Notes: generated by a model not told the origin, from the letters alone. 64,000 nucleotides of DNA from Parasegetibacter sp. NRK P23 (GCF_023721715.1 NZ_JAMDLG010000001.1:871889-935888); one strand, 5' to 3'. Shown: positions 7,159 through 16,899, counted from the first letter of the stretch. Numbers and translations: made by a program.

Positions 7159-9702
7159 ATGAATAAAAAGACCTTACCCGAACTGAATAGCGAAAAAATC
7201 AACAACCTTTTACTATTCATCTTGTCAGTAACCATATTCCATCTGACTTATGGCATACAAACCATTATCCCTACTAATATTGCCTGGTTAATGGAAGCCC
7301 GGCATGACTGGGGCACCCATTACCTGGGGTTTTATTATTTCCGGAACGAGGACTGGGGATTCCCTTTGGGTGATATACACGCTTATAACTATCCCGTTTC
7401 TACGAATGTAGGATACACCGATTCCATTCCTTTGTTCGCTATTTTCTTTAAGATTTTTTCGTTTTTGCTGCCTGAAGATTTTCAATACTTCGGGTTCTGG
7501 TTGATGCTTTGTTATATCCTTACAGCTTATTATGTGCTCCGTATAGGGAAACATTTCGGCCTTTCACGAGGTTTTATTTTTTTATTGACCCTGCTGGTTC
7601 TTATCAACCCTGCTCTTGCCTACAGGGGAATGCATCCGGCACTCTGCAGCCACTGGATGTTATTGGCTTCCTTCTGTTTTTTCATTGGTAAAAACCCATA
7701 CACAGCCCTCAGAAATCAGCTCTTACTGTTCCTCCTAAGTGCGCTTGTGAACCCGTATATGTGTGCCATGGTGGGAGGGTTTACAGTTATACTCCCCCTG
7801 AAGCATTATTTACAAACAAGGTATTTAAGTTTAAAGAAAACAGTTGCCTACCTCGCGCTGTCGTTTTCAGGTTTGCTGTTCCTTTGGTTTGTTACCGGAA
7901 TGCTGAGATTAGATGGAGAAAAACTTTCGGTCGATAATGCCTTCGGCCTTTACAGTCTTAACCTCAACGCACTGTACAACGCAAAAGGGTTTTCTAATTT
8001 ATTGCCGGCATTTAAAGACGTTTCATGGCACCAATACGAAGGCTTCATGTATCTGGGTGCCGGGATGATGGTGTTGGTTGTTATGGCTCTGGGGTATTCG
8101 ACCTTTCTGTTCGTGCGCAAATACGAAAACATAAAAAAAAGAATCGCGCAACACCGTATTTCAATTCTTTTATTGGGGATTCTTTGTACAGGTTATGCCA
8201 TATTCGCGATAACACACATCATCACATTTGAAGACAAAGTGTTGCTTAAGCTCCCAGCTCCCAAGACATTCCTGAATATCGGAAACATCTTCAGGGCCAG
8301 CGCAAGATTTTTTTGGCTGCCCTATTACATACTCCTATTGGCTCCTCTGCTCCTGCTTTTACGTTCCCCTCTCCCTAAACGCTTAAAATACTTCATCCTG
8401 CTGGGTGCAACATGTTTGCAGTTCTATGATACCCTCCCGCTCCTTACCCACCGCAAACTGAGAAACGGTGATTATACCACGCCGCTGGCAGATAATGAGT
8501 GGCTGAGCATTATGAAAAACTTTGAAGAAATAAGGTTTGTTCCCCCTTTCAATAACTCCCAGCTCAACACCCTTGATTACCAGGATTTCAGTTTCCTTGC
8601 TGCCAAACTAAGAAAGCCCATCACCATCGGGTACGTGGCGCGAATGGATGAAAAAAAAATGCGCCATTTTACAGACTCCATTTTCAATGAACTTGAAAAC
8701 GGAACCATACCACAAAAGGCCCTCTATGTAACCACTTATCCCAACCTGCCCATTTTCGCAGGCGTCTACCTCAGGGGTAAAGCGCAAATCCATACATTAA
8801 ACGGCTACTATTATATTTTCTCAACTGATAGCGTACTCAGTAATTTGCATAAAGCATGCGCAATATTAGACAAGCATGACTCTGTTTCAATAAAAAAAGC
8901 GCTTGCGGCCATCGGGGAAAAACAGGTCTTTCAGCCCTTACCTCCTCACTTGCAAGCTCCGGCAGATACGCTGATTCATTATTATTTTGACCGGCTAAAC
9001 ATTACTCCTGAACTTGTCTCAGCCGACGGCTGGGGCTTCATTAAAAACACTGATGACAATTCAGGAGACTCCACATTTATTACACTGAGCACGACCAATC
9101 AATCTTTTTTTTCCGCCGTTTCACCCCAGAAAAGACCCGATATTACGCAGCAGTATAAAAAAACCAACCTCGATAATGCAGGGTTTAAGCTACTTGCGCA
9201 TACCACTGATGTGCCTCCCGGAAAATACCATATAGGCATTGCCATCAAAAACAAAAACGGTTTGGTGCGGCATGCTCAAAACCGTGAAATGGTGCAAATA
9301 GGACGACCACAAGAACAGGCGTTTACGACACTGGCTCAGATGCCCCCTTCAGAAGAACTTGTTTATAATTTTGACATAGCTGATACAACCGGAACCACCA
9401 TTAAACTCGCTGGTTGGTCATACAGAACAGGAGAATCAGCCGCTAAAAACGAAATCATCATCGTATTGCATTCCAGTACTTCTGATTTTCAGCTCAAACC
9501 CGATGTGGTATCACGCCCCGATATCGCGAATGCGAGAAAACTGAGATTGAACATGGATGATTGCGGCTTCGAAACTACTTTTGAAAGGAACAGATTAGCG
9601 TCAGGCACCTACCAGGTAGGTATTATACTAAAAAACAAAAACGGCAAAAAAACAGGCATGACATTAACAGGTATTAAATTCAATGTACCTTCTGCCCAAT
9701 AA
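7159..9702 (+). CDS. Large multi-pass membrane protein, DUF6311-like, with tandem C-terminal modules
   Basis: The 847-residue protein has about ten hydrophobic helices in its first 430 residues. Between the first two, the motifs WLMEARHDWGTHYLGFYYFRN, PLGDIHAYNYPV and YTDSIPLFA match proteins I know as DUF6311, a GT-C/YfhO-like group of integral membrane proteins. The C-terminal ~230 residues hold two similar modules, each starting with a GW motif (about residues 623 and 751), with an RPDI motif, a GF motif and ending in G-Y-x-x-GI-x-x-KNKNG. The start at ATG 7159 is preferred to a TTG at 7117 that overlaps the upstream gene. Its place among glycosyltransferases suggests a role in decorating or moving the lipid-linked glycan. 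Function is unproven. Confidence 0.65.
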   Translation: MNKKTLPELNSEKINNLLLFILSVTIFHLTYGIQTIIPTNIAWLMEARHDWGTHYLGFYYFRNEDWGFPLGDIHAYNYPVSTNVGYTDSIPLFAIFFKIFSFLLPEDFQYFGFWLMLCYILTAYYVLRIGKHFGLSRGFIFLLTLLVLINPALAYRGMHPALCSHWMLLASFCFFIGKNPYTALRNQLLLFLLSALVNPYMCAMVGGFTVILPLKHYLQTRYLSLKKTVAYLALSFSGLLFLWFVTGMLRLDGEKLSVDNAFGLYSLNLNALYNAKGFSNLLPAFKDVSWHQYEGFMYLGAGMMVLVVMALGYSTFLFVRKYENIKKRIAQHRISILLLGILCTGYAIFAITHIITFEDKVLLKLPAPKTFLNIGNIFRASARFFWLPYYILLLAPLLLLLRSPLPKRLKYFILLGATCLQFYDTLPLLTHRKLRNGDYTTPLADNEWLSIMKNFEEIRFVPPFNNSQLNTLDYQDFSFLAAKLRKPITIGYVARMDEKKMRHFTDSIFNELENGTIPQKALYVTTYPNLPIFAGVYLRGKAQIHTLNGYYYIFSTDSVLSNLHKACAILDKHDSVSIKKALAAIGEKQVFQPLPPHLQAPADTLIHYYFDRLNITPELVSADGWGFIKNTDDNSGDSTFITLSTTNQSFFSAVSPQKRPDITQQYKKTNLDNAGFKLLAHTTDVPPGKYHIGIAIKNKNGLVRHAQNREMVQIGRPQEQAFTTLAQMPPSEELVYNFDIADTTGTTIKLAGWSYRTGESAAKNEIIIVLHSSTSDFQLKPDVVSRPDIANARKLRLNMDDCGFETTFERNRLASGTYQVGIILKNKNGKKTGMTLTGIKFNVPSAQ

Positions 9703-9715
9703 GACAACCAAAAAA

Positions 9716-10846
9716 ATGAAGAAGGAAACCCCGATAAACCTATTTGTAGATGCCCATGTTTTTGATGGTGAGTTCCAGGGAAGCAGAACTTTCATTAAAG
9801 AGATTTACAAGTTCCTGGGCAGGAAAAAAGATGTGAGGATCCACATGGGAGGCAATAATGTAGCAGTACTTAAAGAAACGTTTCCTGACCTCCCCAACGT
9901 ACAATTTCATCAGTACAGATGGAAATCGAAATTCCTCCGGCTGCTGATAGACATCCCGTCAATAATCCGGAAAAACAATATCGGTTACGCGCATTATCAA
10001 TATATCATTCCGGTATTGCTCAACGCAAAAACGATCGTGACCATTCACGATGTGGTATACAAGGATTTTCCCGAAGAATTTTCAGTCTTTTACAGGTTGT
10101 CTAAATACCTCCTTTACAAACATGCCGCCAAAAGAGCCTTTCATATTACTACTGTTTCTGAACACTCCCGCTATGCGATTCAAAGATACCTTGCTGTTCC
10201 GGCAAAAAAAATAACCATTACTCCAAACGGCGTCAGTGAATCGTTCTTTATTGCCAGAAGTAAAAATGATGATCGCAGGAAGTTGGAGCAACAAAACGGA
10301 TATTCAAAATTTATCCTTTACGTAAGCCGGATAGAACCCAGAAAAAACCACGCCGCACTCATCCGTTCATACCTGGAGTTGGGCTTGAACCAAAAGGGTA
10401 TTCACCTGGTATTCATCGGTCACACGTCCATCCCATGTGCTGAAATGGATGCGTTGCTCCAACAACTCTCTCCCGAACAAAGCGCCAGTATTCACCACTA
10501 TACCAATATTGAAGAGGAAGAGCTTAAGCGCTACTATAATGCCGCGCTGGTATTCGCCTATCCATCAAAAGCTGAAGGGTTTGGTATCCCTCCGCTTGAA
10601 GCCGCGGCCTTCCATACCCCGGTGATCTGTTCCAACACCTCTGCGATGGAGGAGTTTTCTTTTTTTGGCGAGGGACATATTAACCCTTATGACCAGGAAG
10701 CACTTACCAAATCGCTGCGCGTTTACATTACCCATCCTCCTGCTGAAGAACAACTGCTTGAAATTGCTGAAACCATCCGCAAAAAATACAATTGGAGCGC
10801 TTCAGCCAACAAATTTTATGAAATCTTACAAACAAAATATAGCTAA
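9716..10846 (+). CDS. GT4-family glycosyltransferase
   Basis: The 376-residue GT-B enzyme shows TIVTIHDVVYKDFPE (about residues 105-118), TTVSEHSRYAIQRY, the hinge region ITITPNGVSESFF, FILYVSRIEPRKNH at the start of the second Rossmann domain and the EGFGIPPLEAAAF donor-binding motif with its E-x7-E spacing (about residues 288-301). It is expected to add a sugar to the repeat unit at the cytoplasmic membrane face. ATG 9716 follows the previous stop by 13 bp; the longer frame starting at 9683 would overlap the upstream gene and lacks family support. Confidence 0.88.
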   Translation: MKKETPINLFVDAHVFDGEFQGSRTFIKEIYKFLGRKKDVRIHMGGNNVAVLKETFPDLPNVQFHQYRWKSKFLRLLIDIPSIIRKNNIGYAHYQYIIPVLLNAKTIVTIHDVVYKDFPEEFSVFYRLSKYLLYKHAAKRAFHITTVSEHSRYAIQRYLAVPAKKITITPNGVSESFFIARSKNDDRRKLEQQNGYSKFILYVSRIEPRKNHAALIRSYLELGLNQKGIHLVFIGHTSIPCAEMDALLQQLSPEQSASIHHYTNIEEEELKRYYNAALVFAYPSKAEGFGIPPLEAAAFHTPVICSNTSAMEEFSFFGEGHINPYDQEALTKSLRVYITHPPAEEQLLEIAETIRKKYNWSASANKFYEILQTKYS

Positions 10847-10863
10847 CTTTACAAAAAAATCTT

Positions 10864-11637
10864 ATGATCAACTTAGACTTCTTAGAAGCCAATAAAGAAA
10901 GGTTGAGAGAAGCATATCTTTTGGCTAAACCTTTTCCTTACCTCATTATCGACAATTTCTGCGATCCGGTTAAAATGGAAGCGCTTTACGCGAAAATTCC
11001 TGAACTGAACAATAAGAGCCGCGACTATGTTTTCGCGAACAACAAGTTCGAAAAATCAAACTACAAAGAACTTGGTACAGAATTTCAGGAATTATACGAC
11101 GACCTTATTTCTGACAGGATGAATGCCTTTCTGAGTTTTATCGCAAATGAAGAAGTTTTTGTAGACCCCAAAAATCATGGTGGCGGATTACACCAGGGCA
11201 AGAAAAACAGCTTTCTTGATATGCACCTTGATTTCAACTATCATCCACTTCAAACCAGTTGGTTCAGGAATATGAACCTGTTGCTTTACCTGAATAAAGA
11301 TTGGCACCCCTCCTATAAAGGTCATCTTAAAATTCAGGACCTTAGAACTGGAGAAACGAAGGAACTGGAAGTTCCCTTTAACAGAATGATCATTCAACAA
11401 ACCCGCGCCTATACACTGCATGGCTATGAAATGACCAACTTCCCGGATGGCAAGTTCAGAACATCCATCGCCACATATGCTTACACAACGCATATGCATC
11501 ATGTTGAAAAGCCAAGAACCACAGACTGGGTGGTATCTGATGCAAAACCAGTGAAAAAAATGCTCGCATCTATTTACGGACCCGCTGTAAAAATAAAAAA
11601 CAAACTGTTCGGAAGCGGAACGGCTAAAAACCAATAG
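10864..11637 (+). CDS. 2OG-Fe(II)-type oxygenase in the polysaccharide locus
   Basis: The 257-residue protein resembles prolyl-4-hydroxylase-like 2-oxoglutarate/Fe(II) oxygenases: PFPYLIIDNFCDP near the N-terminus, the iron-binding pair H-x-D in FLDMHLDFNYH (about residue 120), the distal histidine in YTLHGYE (about 181) and an Arg in RTSIATYAY (about 195) that would bind 2-oxoglutarate. Such enzymes hydroxylate sugars, lipids, peptides or small molecules. Here the context argues for a glycan or lipid-carrier substrate, but the sequence does not reveal it. A near-consensus -7 element, TAACTTTA, lies at the end of the upstream gene. It ends 2 bp from the convergent methyltransferase gene. Confidence 0.75.
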   Translation: MINLDFLEANKERLREAYLLAKPFPYLIIDNFCDPVKMEALYAKIPELNNKSRDYVFANNKFEKSNYKELGTEFQELYDDLISDRMNAFLSFIANEEVFVDPKNHGGGLHQGKKNSFLDMHLDFNYHPLQTSWFRNMNLLLYLNKDWHPSYKGHLKIQDLRTGETKELEVPFNRMIIQQTRAYTLHGYEMTNFPDGKFRTSIATYAYTTHMHHVEKPRTTDWVVSDAKPVKKMLASIYGPAVKIKNKLFGSGTAKNQ

Positions 11638-11639
11638 CC

Positions 11640-12623
11640 TTACACTTTTCGGATCCAGAAAGAACCAGGTTCATGAGCTGGAAATTGTCCCAGATAGGGG
11701 AACACCTGTTGGAGTTGCGCCGGATATTTTTGCTTCAGATGATGCAGGCTTCCCAACACTTCAAACTCCTTATTACAGGTAAGAAAAGCTTCAAGGATGT
11801 ATTGTTCGTTCCAGAACAATACATCCTTTTTCAAATGCAGGTCCGTATAGTCACGTGGCGAAAAAATATCGTGTACGTGAACAATCACGCCTTTTTGAAT
11901 AGAAGGAAGCAGCTCCAGAAACTCATACAATACATCACCCTGAGGCCTGATGACATGAGATGAATCGATAAACAGGATATCATGCTCATTCAAATCTTCA
12001 AAGAAAGACAAGGGAATCTTTTCCACCACCTCCCGCACCACTTCTACTCCCGTACTCTCCAGCCACGGCATTTCATATGGTTCGATACAGGTATGCCGGC
12101 AGGAATAAGACGGATCTTCAAAGCGGTTCCTGTCTATTGCCGCCTGCGCCATAAGCGTAGAATAACCGCTGCCAATTTCTATAATTTTCCCCGGCCTGAA
12201 TTTCCGGATCATAGCATATAGAAACTCCGCATCACCAGGGCCAAAAGAAGGATTGTTAAAATAAAATACGGGCTTTACGCCCGCTGGTTTATCCCAGGGA
12301 AATGCCGAGAGTTCATTCCTGTACACAAAAGAATTAATCAAAGCGAGTTGTCCGTCAATATTCCAATTTATCCCATTTAAAGACCTGTCCGCAGTAAGTG
12401 GACGGCTCAGTTGATCGAAATTGAATTGCGGTTCATAATAGTGATCCCTTATCGGGAACACGCCAACTTTCTTAAAAATAAACATGCTAACCGGAAAGTG
12501 CCTTACCCTGAGCACCCTGATGAGTTTTAAAAGTACAGCGCTCAATATGGTAAAGGGCGCAAGCAGCACGTCAAGCAAAGGGAAAAATGGGGTGATTACT
12601 TTTCTGATCGCGTTATTTTTCAT
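11640..12623 (-). CDS. Class I SAM-dependent methyltransferase (Methyltransf_24-like)
   Basis: The 327-residue product has a hydrophobic N-terminal stretch (about residues 12-38) that may anchor it to the membrane. A Rossmann methyltransferase core follows: GKIIEIGSGYST (motif I, about residue 145), CIEPYE (motif II), DILFIDSSHV (about 215) and VIVHVHDIFSPRDY. The DSSH and HVHDI motifs are typical of Methyltransf_24 proteins often found in glycan clusters, where they methylate sugars. Its ATG overlaps the stop of the upstream Wzy-like gene by 4 bp, so the two are translationally coupled. It is the last gene of a five-gene minus-strand operon (16899 down to 11640). Confidence 0.8.
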   Translation of the reverse strand: MKNNAIRKVITPFFPLLDVLLAPFTILSAVLLKLIRVLRVRHFPVSMFIFKKVGVFPIRDHYYEPQFNFDQLSRPLTADRSLNGINWNIDGQLALINSFVYRNELSAFPWDKPAGVKPVFYFNNPSFGPGDAEFLYAMIRKFRPGKIIEIGSGYSTLMAQAAIDRNRFEDPSYSCRHTCIEPYEMPWLESTGVEVVREVVEKIPLSFFEDLNEHDILFIDSSHVIRPQGDVLYEFLELLPSIQKGVIVHVHDIFSPRDYTDLHLKKDVLFWNEQYILEAFLTCNKEFEVLGSLHHLKQKYPAQLQQVFPYLGQFPAHEPGSFWIRKV

Positions 12624-13831
12624 AACTCATTAGACCGTTCCTCTTTAAGGGTATTTTTATCGTATTGCTGGAAATTGCCCCAAAAAGCAAGTATCCATAT
12701 CAGGTATTCCGCCATGTTCGTAATAAAACTACCGGTAAACTGATAGATAAATATAAATACAAAGAGCGATAACCTGTAATAATTTGACCATACACGCTTG
12801 TAAAAGAACAAAAATCCCTGAATTGAAAACCGCAATAACAATCCAAGCCACCCGAATATCGCAAAAGTTTCCGCGGTAGCATTGGGAATAGAGATTACAT
12901 AGTTTTCATCATAACCGTAATAAGACCTGATAATATCTGTTCCAATCACCTTTATCTGCCCGAGGCCTGCGCCAAAAAGCAGACTTTTCTGTTCCGCGAT
13001 CCTGTATGCCAACAGAAATGCTTCAAAGGTGCGGCCATTCCCCGATGAGTCGTGCCCGCTGAAGATATTCTTTAACCGCAGAAAAAGTGTATTGTCCGGG
13101 AAGAACAACACAGAAAAAACAACCCCCAATACCATGAGTAATGAAGAAGAAACAATAAATACAAAAACAGCTTTTTTCTTCAGCAGGGTTCTGAGGTGCA
13201 CCACAAGCGTAACTAGCACGGCTATAAGAAGGCCTCCTATCACCCCCAGTGAAAAAGATAAAAGCAGGGGTAGCAATACCATTGGCATATACTTGAGATA
13301 AGCATATACTTTACCACTCAAAATCGTTTTATAAAAGAAGAACAGGCATAGTGGCACAAACAAGGTGGCATAATAAGAAGCTTCATAAGTAAAGAGCCGC
13401 AAACGCCGGTAATGATCTATCCCTTCAGTAAGGTATTGTTCAATCCAGAACAGGTTAAAATATGGAGAGCTGTAAAATGGAATAGCGATCAGACATAAGA
13501 TAAAATTCCATTTAAGCAGCTTATGAAATAGGGTATCCAGCTTGTAACTTCCAACCAGCACCTGACAGGAATGGCAAAAAATGAATACAAGTGTGAAGTT
13601 GATTAAAGAAGCGAGATAGACATTGACATCAACTCCAACAAGCATATGGGCAATAAAGAACGGCGTCAGCAATAAAATGAAAGTAAACAACCCCCAAACT
13701 TTTCCACGTCTTATTGTCCAATAATAAAACAACGGGCCAAGTAAAGCCATGAAGGTAAGCCCAAACGGAAGCCCCACCGAGTTAAAGAAAAAGAATAAAA
13801 CCGCAAAAGGCGTGTATTTACTGATCTTCAT
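12620..13831 (-). CDS. Wzy-like O-antigen polymerase
   Basis: The 403-residue protein is almost entirely membrane-embedded, with about ten to twelve helices. A longer loop contains HYRRLRLFTYEASYY (about residue 150) and GHDSSGNGRTFEAFLLAY (about 265-280). Multi-helix proteins with an S/N-GR loop motif and the following LLFGAGLGQ segment are typical of Wzy polymerases, which join repeat units at the periplasmic face. A separate ligase-like protein lies at 19560, so this one is assigned the polymerase role by elimination and by its neighbour Wzx. ATG 13831 overlaps the upstream glycosyltransferase end by 14 bp. Confidence 0.75.
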   Translation of the reverse strand: MKISKYTPFAVLFFFFNSVGLPFGLTFMALLGPLFYYWTIRRGKVWGLFTFILLLTPFFIAHMLVGVDVNVYLASLINFTLVFIFCHSCQVLVGSYKLDTLFHKLLKWNFILCLIAIPFYSSPYFNLFWIEQYLTEGIDHYRRLRLFTYEASYYATLFVPLCLFFFYKTILSGKVYAYLKYMPMVLLPLLLSFSLGVIGGLLIAVLVTLVVHLRTLLKKKAVFVFIVSSSLLMVLGVVFSVLFFPDNTLFLRLKNIFSGHDSSGNGRTFEAFLLAYRIAEQKSLLFGAGLGQIKVIGTDIIRSYYGYDENYVISIPNATAETFAIFGWLGLLLRFSIQGFLFFYKRVWSNYYRLSLFVFIFIYQFTGSFITNMAEYLIWILAFWGNFQQYDKNTLKEERSNEL

Positions 13832-14741
13832 AGCGTCCTCCTGTGAAAAAATGTAACGTACCATATATCATGCCGCGCACCCGCTGGTATTCTCCCTTCA
13901 GTAATCTTTTCATGATCCGTGGAACCAGGGAGGGTATCGCCAGTAACACATACCAGGTGTTCACTCCTGCAATAAACTTTAGTCCATTCCTGGTATAGAA
14001 ATAATCCGACAGAAAGCCCCGGCCAATAGTAGTACTGATCTTATCGTAACATACCGCATTTTCAGCAACACGTAAGCCTACTCCATTTTTCCTTGCGCGG
14101 AAACCCCATTCGGCATCTTCCCAGTACAAAAAAAACTGCTCTGATAATAGTCCCAGTTTCAGCCAAACTGCCGAATCGCAAAGCAGACAACCGCCGGAAA
14201 TGTAAGAAAGTCGCGGCACATCGGCTTGGGAAATCACTTCTTTCACCGTTGCAAAGGAATATATCACCCTGGAGCCTCCATAAAAAAGAATGCCTTGAGG
14301 GGCTGAAAAAGATTTCGTAACCGCCCCCACAATTGTTCCTGGCCACCTTCTCTCTTCCAACATCAGTTCAGACATCGTATTCCGCTCTACCACCATATCC
14401 GGATTCAAGAGCCAGGTACAAGCGTTATGTTCCGCTGAAATTTTTGCCAGAACAAGGTTGTTGGCCCCTGCAAAACCCGCATTGGTATCATTCTGGATCA
14501 AAACCACTTTTTTCCATCCGGTCAAAGCGCTCTCAGTAAAGGAGGAAGCTGTAAAAAATGAGCAATCGTCATCGTTTAACGCCGTTATTTCCTGAATTTT
14601 TGCCAGTGACCCATTCCCGGAGTTGTTGTCTATAATTATTGCCGTGTAATGGGGATAATCGGATGACAACAAAGCCCGGATACAGGCGGCAGTATCTTCG
14701 TATTTCTTATAGTTCAATATAATAACATAACAATGCTTCAT
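13818..14741 (-). CDS. Family 2 glycosyltransferase
   Basis: The 307-residue enzyme starts with VIILNYKKYEDTAACI, typical of GT2 rhamnosyltransferase-like proteins, followed by AIIIDNNSGNGS, the donor-site region NTNAGFAGANN (about residue 93), LLNPDMVVE as the DxD-equivalent, SGGCLLC and a W-E-D-AEWGFRARK acceptor motif (about 210-222). A short hydrophobic C-terminus may bind the membrane. ATG 14741 is used instead of a start 12 codons upstream; it overlaps the stop of the preceding gene by one base (TAATG), indicating coupled translation. Confidence 0.87.
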   Translation of the reverse strand: MKHCYVIILNYKKYEDTAACIRALLSSDYPHYTAIIIDNNSGNGSLAKIQEITALNDDDCSFFTASSFTESALTGWKKVVLIQNDTNAGFAGANNLVLAKISAEHNACTWLLNPDMVVERNTMSELMLEERRWPGTIVGAVTKSFSAPQGILFYGGSRVIYSFATVKEVISQADVPRLSYISGGCLLCDSAVWLKLGLLSEQFFLYWEDAEWGFRARKNGVGLRVAENAVCYDKISTTIGRGFLSDYFYTRNGLKFIAGVNTWYVLLAIPSLVPRIMKRLLKGEYQRVRGMIYGTLHFFTGGRYEDQ

Positions 14742-15622
14742 TATTGAAAACTTTTGAATACACCGAATCTGCCACAAAGGAAATGCGCAAATCCATAAAA
14801 AAACGCTTTTACTTTTTTCCGTTTATCCCGCTCAAAAAGCATCACTTTAATAAGTTCGGTTATCCTTGTCCTGATTATTTTGAAAGCAAACAAAGGATCC
14901 ACCGAAAAATATTTCCAGGCAGTATCAAATCCATTTCTGGTCATATAATACCTTCTTAAAGCGTTGTGGTGGGATGCGCCCACACTTTTTCCTGAGATCG
15001 AGTGCAATTGGAAATCTCCCAATGCATGCTGGAGCGCAATGGAAGTATCGCAATAGATAATGTACCCATTCTTTCTGAGCCTCAGGCAATATTCATGGTC
15101 AACGTAATCAATGAAATAATCCTCCCTGAAAGGACCTGCCTTTTTGTATGCGGCAAGAGAGAGGAGATTACCTGATGTCATGGCGCTTTTCTCCACCTGG
15201 TATCTTTCCCCTGTAGTAGCCACAGAGAAATGGTGGTGTACCAAATGCCTGGGGGTAATAATCGCCGCCCCGGCGGGAAAGCCAGCGTACGCCAGCCCCC
15301 CCCTCATCCTGGCAAAGTCATGCCCGTTGAAATAACTATCCTGATCCATGGTCAATATCCAACTGCACCCTTCCGCCATTGCGAGTTCACACCCACAATT
15401 CAGGGCAACACCTATTCCTTTGTTGCCGCCCAGGTATTTATACCGCGCATTCGTATTCCATTCCTGCGCTTTTTCAATAATCCAATCGTTCTGAACAGCC
15501 GAATTATCGATCAGGAAAAGGCACTCCACTTCCGCCGCATAAGAACGAATATTACTCAACACATCATTGGAAGGATGATATAGTACTACAACCGCAGCAA
15601 TTTTTACGCTTTCTGTATTCAT
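14741..15622 (-). CDS. Family 2 glycosyltransferase (rhamnosyltransferase-like)
   Basis: The 293-residue product shows IAAVVVLYHPSNDV, LFLIDNSA, YLGGNKGIGVALN (about residue 63), ILTMDQDSYF with the DxD motif (about 88-97), the SGNLLSL segment and YFIDYVDHEYCLRLRK (about 175-190). The MDQDS pattern is characteristic of WsaE/RfbF-type rhamnosyltransferases, so it may add rhamnose; the donor is an inference. ATG 15622 is chosen because the longer frame starts with TTG inside the upstream wzx gene. Two GT2 genes in tandem suggest two different linkages. Confidence 0.87.
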   Translation of the reverse strand: MNTESVKIAAVVVLYHPSNDVLSNIRSYAAEVECLFLIDNSAVQNDWIIEKAQEWNTNARYKYLGGNKGIGVALNCGCELAMAEGCSWILTMDQDSYFNGHDFARMRGGLAYAGFPAGAAIITPRHLVHHHFSVATTGERYQVEKSAMTSGNLLSLAAYKKAGPFREDYFIDYVDHEYCLRLRKNGYIIYCDTSIALQHALGDFQLHSISGKSVGASHHNALRRYYMTRNGFDTAWKYFSVDPLFAFKIIRTRITELIKVMLFERDKRKKVKAFFYGFAHFLCGRFGVFKSFQ

Positions 15623-15636
15623 TTCAGACACTACCT

Positions 15637-16899
15637 TTAAAAAATCCAAACGCCCGGTTTTGTATGCATCTTTTTGTTATAAAAATAAACAAGCCCTGCC
15701 GTGATATAGACTTCGGTAATCAATACGGTAAAACAGGTGCCGTAAATACCATATAAACCGGTAAGGGCAATGTTTAATACAACATTGAATAAAGCGCCGC
15801 TTATAAATACGAACATCAGACTGCGTTTCTCATTGTTCGCAAGCAATACCTGGTAAGAAGGAATATTGAGACAAACCAGCCAGGGCACGAAAGCCATGAT
15901 CTGAAGGCATTCCTCAGGGAGACGGGTATCTCCCTTCATAAAATACCCCACAACCGGAGATGGCCAGCAAAGCAGGAATATACAGCCTAATAAGATGGCG
16001 ACTTGAAAAGGAAAGAAAAAACGCTTAAAGAACTGGTACAGTTCCACCCTTGTTTTCTGCACATATTGACACACCTTTGGATAAATCACATTAAAATACA
16101 CACTCAGTAATTGCCTTACGGCCTGCACAACTTTGTCGGCCACGCTGTAGTATCCCACCACAGTATCGTTGGTGAACAGCCTTAGAAAAAAAACATTCAC
16201 ATACATATAAGAACTTGTAGCAACATTCGAGGCCATGATATGCCATCCTCCGTACAATTCTTTTACCACTTCCCTCCTGGAAGGCATGATAAAAGAGAGC
16301 TTGAATAACCTGATCGCAATAATGACACTGACTACTCCGGCAAGGATATTACCAAGCCCCATAAAAAACATATAATAAATCCCATCACCCGGACTCTTTA
16401 TATAAACCAGCACCAACAATGCGAACACTACTCTGGAAAACAAGCTCACATAAGTAATGAATTTCATTTGTTCCGCCCCCTGAAAGAGCCAGTTCAGGAG
16501 CAGCCCCTGCCCAACAACCGCGGTAAAACCCAATACATACAAGGCAGTATATTCTCTGACAGAAGGAACCAGCCAAAACGTTGCAAGCATACAAGAAAAA
16601 AGAAGGGCGGCAATCAGTAGCCGTGTAATAAGGACAACCGATAGTATCTTTGAAACTGTTGAAGGCTCCATTTCACTCCGCGACACATCCCTGGTTGCCG
16701 TCAGGTTAAAGCCATAGTCTGTCACATTAATGAAAAACATAATGAAAACCTGGGCTACGGCCACCTCCCCAAATCCGTCAGCGCCAATCTTGCCGATCAC
16801 ATACGGAATTATTAAGATCGGCACCAGAAAATTAGTACCCTGGACCAATCCTAATGAAAAAAAATTCGCCAAAAGACGCTTTGTTTCCGTACTATTCAT
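15637..16899 (-). CDS. Wzx-type oligosaccharide flippase
   Basis: The 420-residue multi-pass protein (about twelve helices, MOP superfamily) has the N-terminal signature NFFSLGLVQGTNFLVPIL and PYVIGKIGADGFGEVA, then FFINVTDYGFNLTATRDVSR. This pattern is typical of RfbX/Wzx flippases that move undecaprenyl-PP-linked repeat units across the inner membrane. ATG 16899 gives the usual short N-terminus; an ATG at 16917 is also possible. A near-consensus -7 (TATCTTCG, minus strand 16913-16906) lies just upstream and would favour 16899. It is the first gene of the minus-strand operon. Confidence 0.88.
   Translation of the reverse strand: MNSTETKRLLANFFSLGLVQGTNFLVPILIIPYVIGKIGADGFGEVAVAQVFIMFFINVTDYGFNLTATRDVSRSEMEPSTVSKILSVVLITRLLIAALLFSCMLATFWLVPSVREYTALYVLGFTAVVGQGLLLNWLFQGAEQMKFITYVSLFSRVVFALLVLVYIKSPGDGIYYMFFMGLGNILAGVVSVIIAIRLFKLSFIMPSRREVVKELYGGWHIMASNVATSSYMYVNVFFLRLFTNDTVVGYYSVADKVVQAVRQLLSVYFNVIYPKVCQYVQKTRVELYQFFKRFFFPFQVAILLGCIFLLCWPSPVVGYFMKGDTRLPEECLQIMAFVPWLVCLNIPSYQVLLANNEKRSLMFVFISGALFNVVLNIALTGLYGIYGTCFTVLITEVYITAGLVYFYNKKMHTKPGVWIF

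Noticed and set aside
16385-16594. Small minus-strand frame inside wzx
   Set aside because: Alternative frame within a well-supported flippase gene with no features of its own.
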